Shown here in pieces: positions 34,923 through 44,819 of a DNA stretch of 64,000 bases. The notes under the pieces were generated by a model. That model searched no databases and was not told where the DNA came from. It was given only the letters and a program-made list of their open reading frames with translations. Positions within the stretch are counted from its first letter, which is position 1. Each line of letters starts with the position of its first letter. The stretch spans positions 1,302,001 to 1,366,000 of the forward strand of contig NZ_CP007034.1 of NCBI RefSeq assembly GCF_000512915.1, read 5' to 3'. Made by a program: the position numbers and the translations under genes. Source of the DNA: Barnesiella viscericola DSM 18177 (GTDB taxonomy: Bacteria > Bacteroidota > Bacteroidia > Bacteroidales > Barnesiellaceae).

Positions 34923-37900
34923 TTATTTCTTCACTACGCGGAAACTCTTGGTGCCTTCGTCCGTCGTCACAACCATAATCAGGCTACCGGCGGGGAGAGT
35001 GGTTCCCTCGATGTAGTTCTCACCTTCGCTCACCTCGACACGGCTCAACAACCGGCCGGCCAGGTCGAAGATGCGAGCTTCGCCATTGCCTGTGGCAAAC
35101 AGGGTTACACCCTCGGTAAAGAGCGTGGGATAGACCATCGTGTGTGCGGTACGATCATCGTCGATACCCGAAGGCAGGTCGCTGGAAGGCTCGATGTTCA
35201 TCACGAAATCGTAGCAACCACCCTTGTCGATGTTGTCCATGGCGGTGTGTTCGTGAGCCGACTTGTTGTGCCAGGCATCGGAGAACTGGATTCTCAAACG
35301 GGTCTCGGCCACTTTGGCTTCGGCAGGCACCGTAATATTGACCGAGAAGTCTTTCATCATCGTATTACCGTTTGCTGACAAAGTTTGATCAGTGTCCTCA
35401 TAAGAGTCGATACCTACCTTGGTAATCATCTCACCTTCATCGTCGAAATCGAAGTCGCGATTCCAGTCGGCAAAGAGTACGGCATGGCACCAAATCATCT
35501 GCTCGGTACACTGTACACGCAGGGTAAACTCCTGACCGGCTTCTACCGTAAAGGCCGACTGGGTGTCGATAAATACGGTCGACGGTTTGGACGAAAGCGT
35601 ATAGTTGAGGTCCTCAACGGCACCGGTCGTCGTGGCCGAGGTCACATAACGAGATTCTGTATCGTGAATCGTTCCCGTGGGGTGTTCCCATTCGGTCAGG
35701 AAGGTGTACTCGGCCGAGGTCATCACACTGTTCGACATACCCTCTTTCATGGCGATGGCATTGACGGTAACGGTCTCACTCAGGGTGATGGGGTCCTCAT
35801 ACAGCGTCGAGTTGGCCGTGGGAGTAGAACCATCAAGCGTATAGTAGATTTGAGCACCTTCGGTGGCAGTAGTTATCTCCAAGGTCTGAGCCTCAGTATA
35901 ATATCCGGCAGGAACCGAGAATACAGGAGCGGCTACGGCTTCAACACCAGGTTCAATATAGGTATCGGCCTGATTGGTGAGCCAGTCGAGCGAGAAGTTC
36001 ATAAAATAGGTACTGTACTTGTCGGTATTGTAATTCTCCTCGGCATAGACTCCTATCGTACCGTCTTCGAGAATAGCAATCGACGAATAGGCCGATCCGG
36101 TAGGACAAATCGACTTCTTCACCGACCAGGTACGTCCTTCGTCGTAGCTCAGGAACACGGTGAGGTTCTGCCGATTGGCACCATCGTTGGGCAACGTGTG
36201 GAGGATACGGTCCTTGTCATAACCGTCGAGCGTCGAAGTGTATCTTACGATATCGCCGTTGCAGGCGGGCTCAACCATCTCGGCCCACGAGCTGACGGTA
36301 GAGGTGTTTTTTTGAGTCCAGCTAACGGCCTCGGTCGTCGAGGGTACATTGTCCGAAATCGTGTAATAGCGGGCACCCTTCGACTGGCGACGGACACTCA
36401 TCAAGATGCGGCCGTCGTTCAGCTCTACCACTTTCGATTCGTCACCGCCTACCATAGCACAATTCGATACATTCCATGTCACACCGTTATCATTCGAATA
36501 AACCACATGATTGTAAAGTGTATTACCCGAATCGTGACGCATGGCAGCCACAAACATCAGCACACCGTTGCGGGTTTTCAAACCGTTACCGGCAGCGCAG
36601 AACGAAGCAGTCCACGAAGCACGCTCGCCTCTGAAAATCTGGTCGGTAATATCTTGGGGGGCACTCCACGATTGGCCATTGTCGGTACTGCGCGAGATAT
36701 AGGTTCTGATACGGTTGGAAGTCGTCGAGGCAAACAGTCCGTTGCCACCGATGAAGATGCAGAGCAATTCATTCTCGGTATTGGTTCTTACGATAGCGGC
36801 GTCGCCATAGCCATGATACTGGCCCGTACCTTGTGCCATAGTTACAGGCTCGCTCCATGTCTTACCGTTGTCGGTACTGCGGCGCACCACGATATCAATA
36901 TCCTCGGGAATATCACTCTGGTTATATTTCCGTTTGTCGGTAATGGCTACAAGCGAACCGTCCCAAGCCGTAATGATGCCGGGGATACGGTAAGCCACCG
37001 AACCATAATCGCCGGGGGCGAAAAGCAGGGTACGGCCCAACAGAATTTCACGGCTGCCCGTGGTTATGGCGCTCACGGCTTTCTCGTCGAGCATGGTGGG
37101 CTTGATGGCTACGCGGTTACCCTCGGCAGCCGTCTCGGACACATCGAAAGTTACCCACAGATACTTGGTTCCTACGGGACTTTCGCCAGTAAGCGCACAC
37201 TCTACGGTGTTTTCGGTGGGGGTACAAGTTCCCAAAAGTTCAGCCTCACCGGCCTTGCGGGGATCGAACGAATTTTGATCGGTCATGTATACCTTGATAG
37301 CGGTAATATCCTGTACGTTGGTCGTACCGGTCAAATCGAGCGAAAGGTTACCGAACGTATAGGTACCCTCTTGCCCGGTAATAGCAACGGCCATCGAAGA
37401 GGCAATCTCGTTGGTATTTCCGCGTCCGGTAAAGTTGGTATCGGCTTTGGAGGTAGCCGAATAAATGGCAACGTCCGAGCCCACGGGATCGAATCCCGAA
37501 AGGGTAGCATCGTGACCATGGCCGCTGATGTCGGGGACAGTCAAACCCGATATGTTGGCAAAGTCGTAAGCGGCAATCAAGGCTTCGGTATCAGGCCCGA
37601 CCGTAGCAGTCATATCGGCGGCCACCTCGGCGGCAGTCAAGGCCTTGCTCCAAAAACGAACATTGGCCAACTTACCGTCCATCAGATGATCGGGTGTGCC
37701 AGTAGTAGAACCACAGCCCAAATAAATGGGGTTGTTGTTGACCACGGTCCACGAATTAAGTGCAGCATTTTGCTTCCAATTGCCCTGCTGGCCATCGCGA
37801 TAAAGAGATACCGTATTGTCGGCCCGGTTGATAACCATGGCCAAGTGCATCCAAGTACCTGTTGTTCCTGTTCCTACGTTACACCAGTCGGAGAAAATAT

Positions 37901-38225
37901 TGCCACTCTCCCCGGCAACAGGCGTATTCACAGCATAGTACTGCGTGCTGCTGCCGCCGCCCCACAATTCATAGCCCGTGGTTTGGGGATTCTCTCCCAG
38001 TACCCGGCGAGAGACGAACCGTTGGCCATTTATCAATGCATCGACATTAACCCAACAAGTGATCGAAAAACTTTCATTCGCATCGATGTTAAAATCTTCG
38101 TGCGAAGGAATCTCAGCATACTGGTCAGTCCCATTAAACTCGATAAAGCTATTAGGCTGAGAAAAAGCCGCAGTGTAGCTCGTCAACAGTATACCTGCGG
38201 TCAATAAGAAATTGGTTAACTTCAT
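34923..38225 (-). CDS. Secreted multidomain sialidase (GH33) with T9SS-like C-terminal domain
   Basis: 1100 residues from ATG 38223-38225; a longer frame starts upstream of the promoter box and is rejected. Order: signal peptide 1-22; LamG/concanavalin-like domain about 24-230; BNR-associated N-terminal domain about 260-395; six-bladed sialidase about 400-750 with YRIP at 412-415 and Asp boxes at 450-457, 513-520, 577-584 and 693-700; chitobiase C-terminal-like Ig module about 765-842; a GEVED-type domain (VLFADWNRDFDFDDEGEMI); and an 80-residue C-terminal sorting-like domain (ARIFDLAGRLLS, LPAGSLIMVVTT, FRVVKK). It should release terminal sialic acid outside the cell. No other sialic-acid genes lie nearby. 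Confidence 0.95.
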   Translation of the reverse strand: MKLTNFLLTAGILLTSYTAAFSQPNSFIEFNGTDQYAEIPSHEDFNIDANESFSITCWVNVDALINGQRFVSRRVLGENPQTTGYELWGGGSSTQYYAVNTPVAGESGNIFSDWCNVGTGTTGTWMHLAMVINRADNTVSLYRDGQQGNWKQNAALNSWTVVNNNPIYLGCGSTTGTPDHLMDGKLANVRFWSKALTAAEVAADMTATVGPDTEALIAAYDFANISGLTVPDISGHGHDATLSGFDPVGSDVAIYSATSKADTNFTGRGNTNEIASSMAVAITGQEGTYTFGNLSLDLTGTTNVQDITAIKVYMTDQNSFDPRKAGEAELLGTCTPTENTVECALTGESPVGTKYLWVTFDVSETAAEGNRVAIKPTMLDEKAVSAITTGSREILLGRTLLFAPGDYGSVAYRIPGIITAWDGSLVAITDKRKYNQSDIPEDIDIVVRRSTDNGKTWSEPVTMAQGTGQYHGYGDAAIVRTNTENELLCIFIGGNGLFASTTSNRIRTYISRSTDNGQSWSAPQDITDQIFRGERASWTASFCAAGNGLKTRNGVLMFVAAMRHDSGNTLYNHVVYSNDNGVTWNVSNCAMVGGDESKVVELNDGRILMSVRRQSKGARYYTISDNVPSTTEAVSWTQKNTSTVSSWAEMVEPACNGDIVRYTSTLDGYDKDRILHTLPNDGANRQNLTVFLSYDEGRTWSVKKSICPTGSAYSSIAILEDGTIGVYAEENYNTDKYSTYFMNFSLDWLTNQADTYIEPGVEAVAAPVFSVPAGYYTEAQTLEITTATEGAQIYYTLDGSTPTANSTLYEDPITLSETVTVNAIAMKEGMSNSVMTSAEYTFLTEWEHPTGTIHDTESRYVTSATTTGAVEDLNYTLSSKPSTVFIDTQSAFTVEAGQEFTLRVQCTEQMIWCHAVLFADWNRDFDFDDEGEMITKVGIDSYEDTDQTLSANGNTMMKDFSVNITVPAEAKVAETRLRIQFSDAWHNKSAHEHTAMDNIDKGGCYDFVMNIEPSSDLPSGIDDDRTAHTMVYPTLFTEGVTLFATGNGEARIFDLAGRLLSRVEVSEGENYIEGTTLPAGSLIMVVTTDEGTKSFRVVKK

Positions 38226-38256
38226 GATATCTATAATATTAAAATAAGATCCGCCG

Positions 38257-38264
38257 CGAATATA
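38257..38264 (-). promoter_or_regulatory. Candidate -7 box for the sialidase gene
   Basis: Minus-strand TATATTCG, one base off consensus, 31 bases before the chosen start; it lies inside the longer frame and so excludes the upstream start. Confidence 0.45.
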
Positions 38265-38376
38265 CAAATATTATACTAAAATTTTAATATAAAATAAAAA
38301 AAATATTTCATTCTTAAATTTGTATAATGTTCCATTTTTCAATATGATACCATCATCAGCAGTACATACATATAAA

Positions 38377-38406
38377 AGAAGCCCGGGACAAATGCCCCGG
38401 GCTTCT
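38377..38406 (-). terminator. Terminator of nifJ
   Basis: 11-bp perfect stem (38377-38387 with 38396-38406); TTTTATA follows on the minus strand. Confidence 0.8.
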
Positions 38407-38434
38407 ATCTATTAAACGGTCAAATGAGCGCTTC

Positions 38435-41400
38435 TTAATCTTCCTGTTCTACACCCCATTGCTGTTTGGCCAGACGACGGTAATTGTTGTAACGCCATTT
38501 GGCATTGTCTTCGGCTGCTTTGAACAGTTCGGCTGCTTCATTAGGATATTGTTTCATCACCGAAGCAAAACGAACCTCACCTTTGAGGAAGTCTTGGAAC
38601 TTCGACCAGTCGGGCTCTTTGCTGTCGAGCGTGAAGGGGTTCTTGCCCTCGGCTTCCAACTCGGGGTTGTAACGCCACAGGTGCCAGTAACCGCAAGCTA
38701 CGGCAGCAGCCTCTTCGGCCTGAGCCTTACCCATACCGGCTTTCAAGCCGTGGTTGATACAGGGTGCATAGGCGATGATGATCGAAGGTCCGTTGTAAGC
38801 CTCGGCTTCACGGATAGCCTTCAAGGTCTGAGCCTGGTCGGCACCCATGGCTACTTGTGCACAATATACATAGCCGTAGGTCGAAGCGATAAGCCCCAGG
38901 TCTTTCTTGCGGACGCGTTTACCCGAAGCGGCAAACTTGGCGATGGCTCCCATCGGGGTTGCCTTCGAGGCCTGACCACCGGTGTTGGAGTAAACCTCGG
39001 TATCGAGTACCAGTACGTTGACATTCTTGCCCGATGCCAATACGTGGTCGAGACCGCCGAAACCGATATCGTACGAAGCACCGTCACCACCGATAATCCA
39101 TTGCGATTTCTTGATGAGGTACTGGCTGAGCGAAGCAATCTCCTTGCAGATGTCGCACTTGTCGGCATTGGCTTTTACGATAGGTGTAATCTTGGCTTCG
39201 AGCTCGACGGTGCGATCGGTGTCTTCCCGATTGGCAATCCAGTCGGCAAAGAGCTCCTTCGTTTCGGCCGGGCAGCCGTCACTTTCGATAGCCTGTTTCA
39301 TGAGTTTTTCCAGACGGTCGCGCATCTTCTCTACGGCGAGCGTCATACCCAGACCAAATTCGCAGAAATCCTCGAACAGCGAGTTGGCCCAAGCCACACC
39401 TTTGCCTTTCTCGTTGGTGGTATAAGGAGTCGAAGGAATCGAACCCGAGTAGATCGACGAACAACCCGTGGCGTTGGATACCATTTCGCGGTCGCCGAAG
39501 AGTTGCGAAATCAGTTTCACATACGGTGTCTCACCGCAACCCGAGCAGGCTCCCGAGAATTCAAACAGCGGAGTGGCAAACTGCGAGTTCTTCACATTCG
39601 ACTTGATGTCTACCAGGTGTTGTTTGCTCTTCACGTGGTCGGCGCAATAGTCCCAGCGGGGAGCTTCGCTCAACTGACTTTCGAGGTCGACCATCGAAAG
39701 GGCCTTGCCGTTCTTGTTGCCCGGACATACATCGACGCAGTTGCCGCAACCCAGACAGTCAAGCACGTCGACCTGCATGCGGAAGTGCATACCCTTCATC
39801 GTGGCGGGCACCTTCATCTCGAGCGTCTCGCCCTCTTTGAAAGGAGAAGCGGCGAGCTCGTCTGCATCGAGAACGAACGGACGAATCGAAGCGTGAGGAC
39901 AAACGTAGGCACACTTGTTACATTGGATACAGTTCTGATTGTTCCATACCGGTACGAAGGTCGACACACCGCGTTTCTCATATTTGGCGGTTCCGGCAGG
40001 CCAGGTACCGTCCTCGATACCCGAGAAGGCCGATACGGGCAGGTCGTCGCCGGCCTGTGCGTTGATGACTTTCACTACCTTCTCGACAAATTCGGGAGCT
40101 TTGCTCTCTACGACTTCGTCGTCGGGGAGGTTGGCCCATGCGGGATCTACGGCCACTTTTTCGTATTCACCGCCACGGTCAACGGCAGCATAGTTCTTGT
40201 TTACCACATCTTCGCCCTTCTTGCCATACGACTTCACGATGAATTTCTTCATCTGCTCGATGGCCAGGTCGACGGGGATAACCTCTGTGATGCGGAAGAA
40301 GGCCGATTGCAGAATGGTGTTGGTGCGGTTGCCCAACCCGATTTCCTGAGCAATCTTGGTAGCGTTGATGGTATAGAACGAGATGTTCTTCTGAGCCAAC
40401 GTGCGTTTTACGTTGTTGGGCAAGTGTTTTACCAGCTCGTCGGCCGTCCAGATGGTATTGAGCAGGAAGGTACCGTTAGGACGGATACCGCGCAATACGT
40501 CGTACATGTGCAAGTAGGCCTGAACGTGACAGGCAACGAAGTTAGGCGTATTTACCAGATAGGTCGAACGAATGGGGGTATCGCCGAAACGCAGGTGCGA
40601 GCAGGTGAAACCACCCGATTTCTTCGAGTCGTACGAGAAATAAGCCTGGCAATATTTGTCGGTGTTGTCGCCGATGATTTTTACCGAGTTCTTGTTGGCT
40701 CCTACCGTACCGTCGGCACCCAAGCCATAGAATTTGGCTTCGAACATACCTTCGCCACCAAGGGCAAGCTCCTCTTTCGGGGGCAGCGAGGTGAAGGTAA
40801 CGTCGTCGACGATACCGATGGTGAAGTGATTTTTAGGCTCGGGCAAAGCGAGGTTCTCGTATACCGAGAGGATTTGCGTGGGAGTGGTATCTTTCGAGGC
40901 CAAACCGTAACGACCGCCTACGATAAGCGGGGCATCGGCCTTGCCGTAGAATACGTCCTTGACATCGAGGTAGAGCGGTTCGCCGTTCGAGCCGGGCTCT
41001 TTGGTACGGTCGAGAACAGCCACGCGTTTTACCGTCTTGGGCATCACGGACAGGAAGTGCTCGGCCGAGAAAGGACGATACAGGTGAACGGCTACCAAAC
41101 CTACCTTCTCGCCTTTGGCCATGAGGTAGTCGATGGCTTCGCGGGCAGCCTCGGTTACCGAACCCATGGCGATGATTACGCGATCGGCATCTTCGGCACC
41201 GTAGTAGTTGAACAGGTGATAGTCACGACCTGTGATTTCGTTGATCTTCTGCATATAGTCTTCCACGATAGCGGGCACGGCCTCGTAGAACTTGTTGGAG
41301 GCTTCGCGGTGTTGGAAGAAGGTATCGGGGTTCTCGGCCATACCGCGCATAACCGGTTTCTCGGGGTTCAAAGCGCGGGCACGGAACTCGGCCAAGGCCT

Positions 41401-41998
41401 CCTGGTCGATGAGCGGAGCCAGATCTTCGTTATCGAGAGCCTCGATTTTCTGAATCTCGTGCGAAGTACGGAATCCGTCGAAGAAGTTGACGAAGGGCAC
41501 ACGCGAACGAATGGTCGACAGGTGGGCAACACCGGCCAAATCCATTACCTCTTGTACCGAACCTTCGCACAACATGGCGAAACCGGTCTGACGGGTCGAC
41601 ATCACATCTTGGTGGTCACCGAAAATAGAGAGTGAGTGAGAAGCCAATGTACGAGCCGATACATGGAACACACAGGGCAGCAACTCACCGGCAATCTTGT
41701 ACATGTTGGGAATCATCAGCAAAAGGCCTTGCGATGCGGTGTAAGTAGTCGTCAAGGCACCAGCCTGCAAAGAACCATGAACGGCTCCGGCAGCACCACC
41801 CTCGGATTGCATCTCCTGCACGAGAACGGTCTCGCCAAAGATGTTTTTACGTCCGGCAGCAGCCCATTCGTCTACATACTCGGCCATCGTCGAAGAGGGA
41901 GTGATAGGATAGATGGCAGCCACCTCGGAAAACATATACGAGATATGTGCAGCGGCTTGGTTACCATCACAGGTTAAGAATTTTTTTTGTTTACTCAT
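38435..41998 (-). CDS. nifJ: Pyruvate:ferredoxin (flavodoxin) oxidoreductase, single chain
   Basis: 1187 residues, typical for the homodimeric enzyme. It converts pyruvate and CoA to acetyl-CoA and CO2 with reduced ferredoxin, the central step of anaerobic pyruvate use. Visible parts: N-terminal domain I with YPITPSSTMAEYVDEWA, gamma domain after about 415, two 4Fe-4S clusters of the ferredoxin insert (Cys690/693/696/700 in CIQCNKCAYVCPHA and Cys748/751/754/758 in CLGCGNCVDVCPG), and C-terminal TPP domain with GCSSIYSGSIPSTPYTTN and the GDGASYDIGFGGLDH and SNTGGQASKATP motifs. No obvious -7 box was found between it and the upstream ATPase gene. Confidence 0.99.
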   Translation of the reverse strand: MSKQKKFLTCDGNQAAAHISYMFSEVAAIYPITPSSTMAEYVDEWAAAGRKNIFGETVLVQEMQSEGGAAGAVHGSLQAGALTTTYTASQGLLLMIPNMYKIAGELLPCVFHVSARTLASHSLSIFGDHQDVMSTRQTGFAMLCEGSVQEVMDLAGVAHLSTIRSRVPFVNFFDGFRTSHEIQKIEALDNEDLAPLIDQEALAEFRARALNPEKPVMRGMAENPDTFFQHREASNKFYEAVPAIVEDYMQKINEITGRDYHLFNYYGAEDADRVIIAMGSVTEAAREAIDYLMAKGEKVGLVAVHLYRPFSAEHFLSVMPKTVKRVAVLDRTKEPGSNGEPLYLDVKDVFYGKADAPLIVGGRYGLASKDTTPTQILSVYENLALPEPKNHFTIGIVDDVTFTSLPPKEELALGGEGMFEAKFYGLGADGTVGANKNSVKIIGDNTDKYCQAYFSYDSKKSGGFTCSHLRFGDTPIRSTYLVNTPNFVACHVQAYLHMYDVLRGIRPNGTFLLNTIWTADELVKHLPNNVKRTLAQKNISFYTINATKIAQEIGLGNRTNTILQSAFFRITEVIPVDLAIEQMKKFIVKSYGKKGEDVVNKNYAAVDRGGEYEKVAVDPAWANLPDDEVVESKAPEFVEKVVKVINAQAGDDLPVSAFSGIEDGTWPAGTAKYEKRGVSTFVPVWNNQNCIQCNKCAYVCPHASIRPFVLDADELAASPFKEGETLEMKVPATMKGMHFRMQVDVLDCLGCGNCVDVCPGNKNGKALSMVDLESQLSEAPRWDYCADHVKSKQHLVDIKSNVKNSQFATPLFEFSGACSGCGETPYVKLISQLFGDREMVSNATGCSSIYSGSIPSTPYTTNEKGKGVAWANSLFEDFCEFGLGMTLAVEKMRDRLEKLMKQAIESDGCPAETKELFADWIANREDTDRTVELEAKITPIVKANADKCDICKEIASLSQYLIKKSQWIIGGDGASYDIGFGGLDHVLASGKNVNVLVLDTEVYSNTGGQASKATPMGAIAKFAASGKRVRKKDLGLIASTYGYVYCAQVAMGADQAQTLKAIREAEAYNGPSIIIAYAPCINHGLKAGMGKAQAEEAAAVACGYWHLWRYNPELEAEGKNPFTLDSKEPDWSKFQDFLKGEVRFASVMKQYPNEAAELFKAAEDNAKWRYNNYRRLAKQQWGVEQED

Positions 41999-42043
41999 CT
42001 TTTCTGTTATTAAGTAAATAATATTGTTTTTTCGTTTTCCATA

Positions 42044-43222
42044 TCAATAGACAAAGCCAAAGAGCCACAGGGGTATGAGGTTGTCGCTCCCCACCTTCAA
42101 GTCGTCGACGGCATAGTAGAAGTTGGGGTTGATGCGGCTGCGGGGCACACTGCCCTGCACCCGGAAGAGTTTCTCGCGATTGACTAGGAACTGGGCGTTT
42201 TTGCTGCCCATGTTCAACCGGTGGTCCTTGTGCAGCGTGTTGTAGAAGAAGGTTTCGCGAACGGCCTGCGCATCGACCTGCACCGAACGGTTGGAGTAGA
42301 TGATGTTGGTATTGTGCATGTAGACCATCGCCGGTTTCTTGGGAAACTCCTCACCCTCGCGATAGAGCATGTTGATGAGGCGGGCGTCTTTCAAACTCTT
42401 GATGTAGTTCATGACCGTCGCCCTCGAAATCTGTATGTCCTTGCTCAACTGGCTCACATTGGTGGGAGCCGGCGACTGTACCGACAACAGATACATCAAC
42501 CGCCGCACCTTGGGCAGATAGGAGAGCTCAATCTGCTTGATGAGCAGGATATCGACCTCCATAATCATGTTGATGTTCTTGACCAGATTCTCCGAAAAGT
42601 TGGCTTTGTCGAGGAAGAAGGGGTAGTAGCCGTGGTGCAGATAGCCGGGGAAATAGTCGAGCGGATTGACGCGGCTGCATATCTCCTGGGCTATCGACTT
42701 GTGGTGGGCGATGATGTCGTCGAGGGTGTATGAGGGAAACTGGGTCGAGGCCATCAGGTTCAGATACTCCCTGAACGAGAAACCCCGCAGGTTGTACGAG
42801 TCGACCAGACCGGCCAGCACGGGATTCTCCTCTTTCAACCGCATGACCGATGAGCCGGAGAAAATGATTTTCAGCTCGGGGTAGTGGTCGTAACAGTATT
42901 TCAACTCCTCGGACCACCCGGGATATTTGAACACCTGGTCAATGAGCAGCACCCGGCCGCCCTGGTCGTAGAAACGTCCGGCAAACTCCCGCAACGTATG
43001 CTCGGTAAAGTAGAGGTTGTTGAGATTGATGTACAGGCACGACCGATCCAAGCCGTAATTCTCCTTGGCATACTGCAACAGGAAGGTGGTCTTGCCTACT
43101 CCCCGGCTGCCCTTAATGCCTACCAGACGGCTGTTTTTGTTGATCTGGTACATCAAGTCGCGCTTGACGGGCGACTCAACATGCTCAACGAGATACTTGT
43201 GTGTTCTGTAAAACGATTCCAC
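42044..43222 (-). CDS. AAA+ ATP-binding protein (AAA_14/DUF4143-like) with altered Walker B
   Basis: 392 residues, start GTG at 43220-43222, supported by a -7 box 22 bases upstream. Walker A is GSRGVGKTT (38-46). Walker B reads VLLIDQV (D95-Q96), where this family normally has D-E; the codon is CAG, one base from GAG. Then GSSVMRL (sensor I-like) and a winged-helix region (SQLSKDIQISRATVMNYIKS, about 257-276) precede the C-terminal DUF4143-like domain. Relatives are numerous in Bacteroidota and of unknown function. The missing catalytic glutamate suggests weak or no ATP hydrolysis, unless another residue substitutes. Confidence 0.9.
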   Translation of the reverse strand: MESFYRTHKYLVEHVESPVKRDLMYQINKNSRLVGIKGSRGVGKTTFLLQYAKENYGLDRSCLYINLNNLYFTEHTLREFAGRFYDQGGRVLLIDQVFKYPGWSEELKYCYDHYPELKIIFSGSSVMRLKEENPVLAGLVDSYNLRGFSFREYLNLMASTQFPSYTLDDIIAHHKSIAQEICSRVNPLDYFPGYLHHGYYPFFLDKANFSENLVKNINMIMEVDILLIKQIELSYLPKVRRLMYLLSVQSPAPTNVSQLSKDIQISRATVMNYIKSLKDARLINMLYREGEEFPKKPAMVYMHNTNIIYSNRSVQVDAQAVRETFFYNTLHKDHRLNMGSKNAQFLVNREKLFRVQGSVPRSRINPNFYYAVDDLKVGSDNLIPLWLFGFVY

Positions 43223-43244
43223 GTCTGCACTCTTAAACAGGTGG

Positions 43245-43252
43245 CAAAGATA
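43245..43252 (-). promoter_or_regulatory. -7 promoter box for the AAA ATPase
   Basis: Minus-strand TATCTTTG; leader about 16 bases to the GTG start. Confidence 0.65.
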
Positions 43253-43382
43253 ATAAAAACATCAATTTTTGGCAAGCCGACTTTACAATTTATCCTCCGA
43301 TTAAGGGTATCCCCTCCTATTTTAACATTCTTTCAAGAGTGTCGTCCGATTTCTTCCCCGCCAGAAAGTTACTAAAAAGAGA

Positions 43383-43409
43383 CGCCGTTGCTCCTGAGGG
43401 GCAACGGCG
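43383..43409 (-). terminator. Terminator of the OmpA porin gene
   Basis: CGCCGTTGC (43383-43391) pairs with GCAACGGCG (43401-43409), then CTCTTTTTAG on the minus strand. Confidence 0.8.
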
Positions 43410-43436
43410 CCATTTATCTTCCACACCCTTCGAGCG

Positions 43437-44606
43437 TTACTCGGCCGGCGTAATGGTTGCAGCTCTATCGAGTACATAAGAACCAAAGCGATCGAGCTTG
43501 GCCTCGCTGGTCTTTTGCTCCAACTGGTCGGGACTTACACCGTAAGAAACCAGAGCGTCGTATACCTGCTCGGCACGTGCCTTACGCAACTTGGCGTTGA
43601 ATGCAGCCGAACCCGTTTCGCTATCGGCATAACCGGTGATAATGTATTTCTTGCCCTCGTTGGCCTTGATGGCTTTTGCCACGGCTTTCAGCACCACCTT
43701 GTCCTTGGGCTGCAAGGCCGAGCTGTTGATGTTGTAGTAGACGGTAACGACGGGAGCAGCCTCCTCGGTCACCTTCTCGACCGGACGATTCTGACACTCG
43801 GCCAACTGCTGTTCGAGATTGGCAATCTTGCGGTTGGCATCACGCAACTGAGCGACCAAAGCATCGCCCTCGGCATCGCTATACTTACCCACAACAGGGG
43901 CAACTACCGGTACTACGGGAGCGTCCCAGCCGCGATTCTTGAATTTATAAGTGACGCCTACCAACGCTGCAAAGGTCTTGCCATGATTTCCTTCACCGGC
44001 AATCGAGGCTTCCCACACATCGAAACGCAAATCGAGATTGATGGCCCAGGCATCATTCAGCCGGAAGCGGTTGAGCAAACCTCCCCGCATGTCCATGTTG
44101 ACACCCTTGGCCGCACCGTCCGACACACCTATGGGAATACCCATGCCTATATACAGGACAGGCGAATAAACACGTTCGCGATAGCCACAGAAGAGGCTGG
44201 CCAAATCGCCCATCACATCGAGTGCGGGGGTTATCAAGGCATACGACTGTTTGAAATAGCCGTTGTCAAAACGTCCGGTTTCGATGCCGTTTCCCCACAA
44301 GGTCGCACCTTTCACACCGTAATAATCGGCACCCAGGCGCAATCCGATAACCGGAGAGAACCATTTCTCGGCATTGAGACCAAAAACGGGAGCAATACGT
44401 TGCCCAAAACTGGCATGGCTGTCAAAACGTCCTAAGCCGAAATCAGCTCCACCTTCCAGTGAAATAGCCCAATTATCTTTAAAGCTATTCAAGACAATCT
44501 GCTGGGAAGATTCTGTCTTGGCCTCCTCCTCGGGAGCCGCAACCAATGTCGCAGGCATAGCCATGCCCATCGACACAAGCATTACCGCAAATACAGTCCT
44601 TTTCAT
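43437..44606 (-). CDS. OmpA-family outer membrane protein
   Basis: 389 residues. Signal peptide 1-23 (MLVSMGMAMPATLVAAPEEE). Residues about 45-225 form a beta-barrel with alternating strands (WAISLEGGADFGLGRF to AALVGVTYKFKNRG). A short coiled coil (LRDANRKIANLEQQLAECQ) and a Pro/Val-rich linker precede the C-terminal OmpA domain (YYNINSSALQPKDKVVLKAV, ITGYADSETGSAAFNAKLRK, RAEQVYDALVSYGV). Likely an abundant structural porin tying the outer membrane to peptidoglycan. No clear -7 box was found upstream. Confidence 0.92.
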   Translation of the reverse strand: MKRTVFAVMLVSMGMAMPATLVAAPEEEAKTESSQQIVLNSFKDNWAISLEGGADFGLGRFDSHASFGQRIAPVFGLNAEKWFSPVIGLRLGADYYGVKGATLWGNGIETGRFDNGYFKQSYALITPALDVMGDLASLFCGYRERVYSPVLYIGMGIPIGVSDGAAKGVNMDMRGGLLNRFRLNDAWAINLDLRFDVWEASIAGEGNHGKTFAALVGVTYKFKNRGWDAPVVPVVAPVVGKYSDAEGDALVAQLRDANRKIANLEQQLAECQNRPVEKVTEEAAPVVTVYYNINSSALQPKDKVVLKAVAKAIKANEGKKYIITGYADSETGSAAFNAKLRKARAEQVYDALVSYGVSPDQLEQKTSEAKLDRFGSYVLDRAATITPAE

Positions 44607-44754
44607 ACTTCTTTGCTTTTAATTAAATTTAATATCCGACAATCTCTCCTTTTCAAATTCAAGGGAGAAACTGCCTCATATAGACCCAATTGAATTTTGA
44701 AGTAAAAGTAGTCGATTTTTTTTACTTGACCAACAAATTTTATTTAAAAATAAA

Positions 44755-44797
44755 AACGAAACCGCCACTCTGCAAAAAAGAGTGACAGTTTCGTTTC
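44755..44797 (-). terminator. Terminator of transketolase gene
   Basis: AAACGAAAC (44755-44763) pairs with GTTTCGTTT (44789-44797), with inner CACTC/GAGTG, followed by a T run on the minus strand. Confidence 0.8.
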
Positions 44798-44819
44798 AAA
44801 CTTGCAAATATCTTGATAT

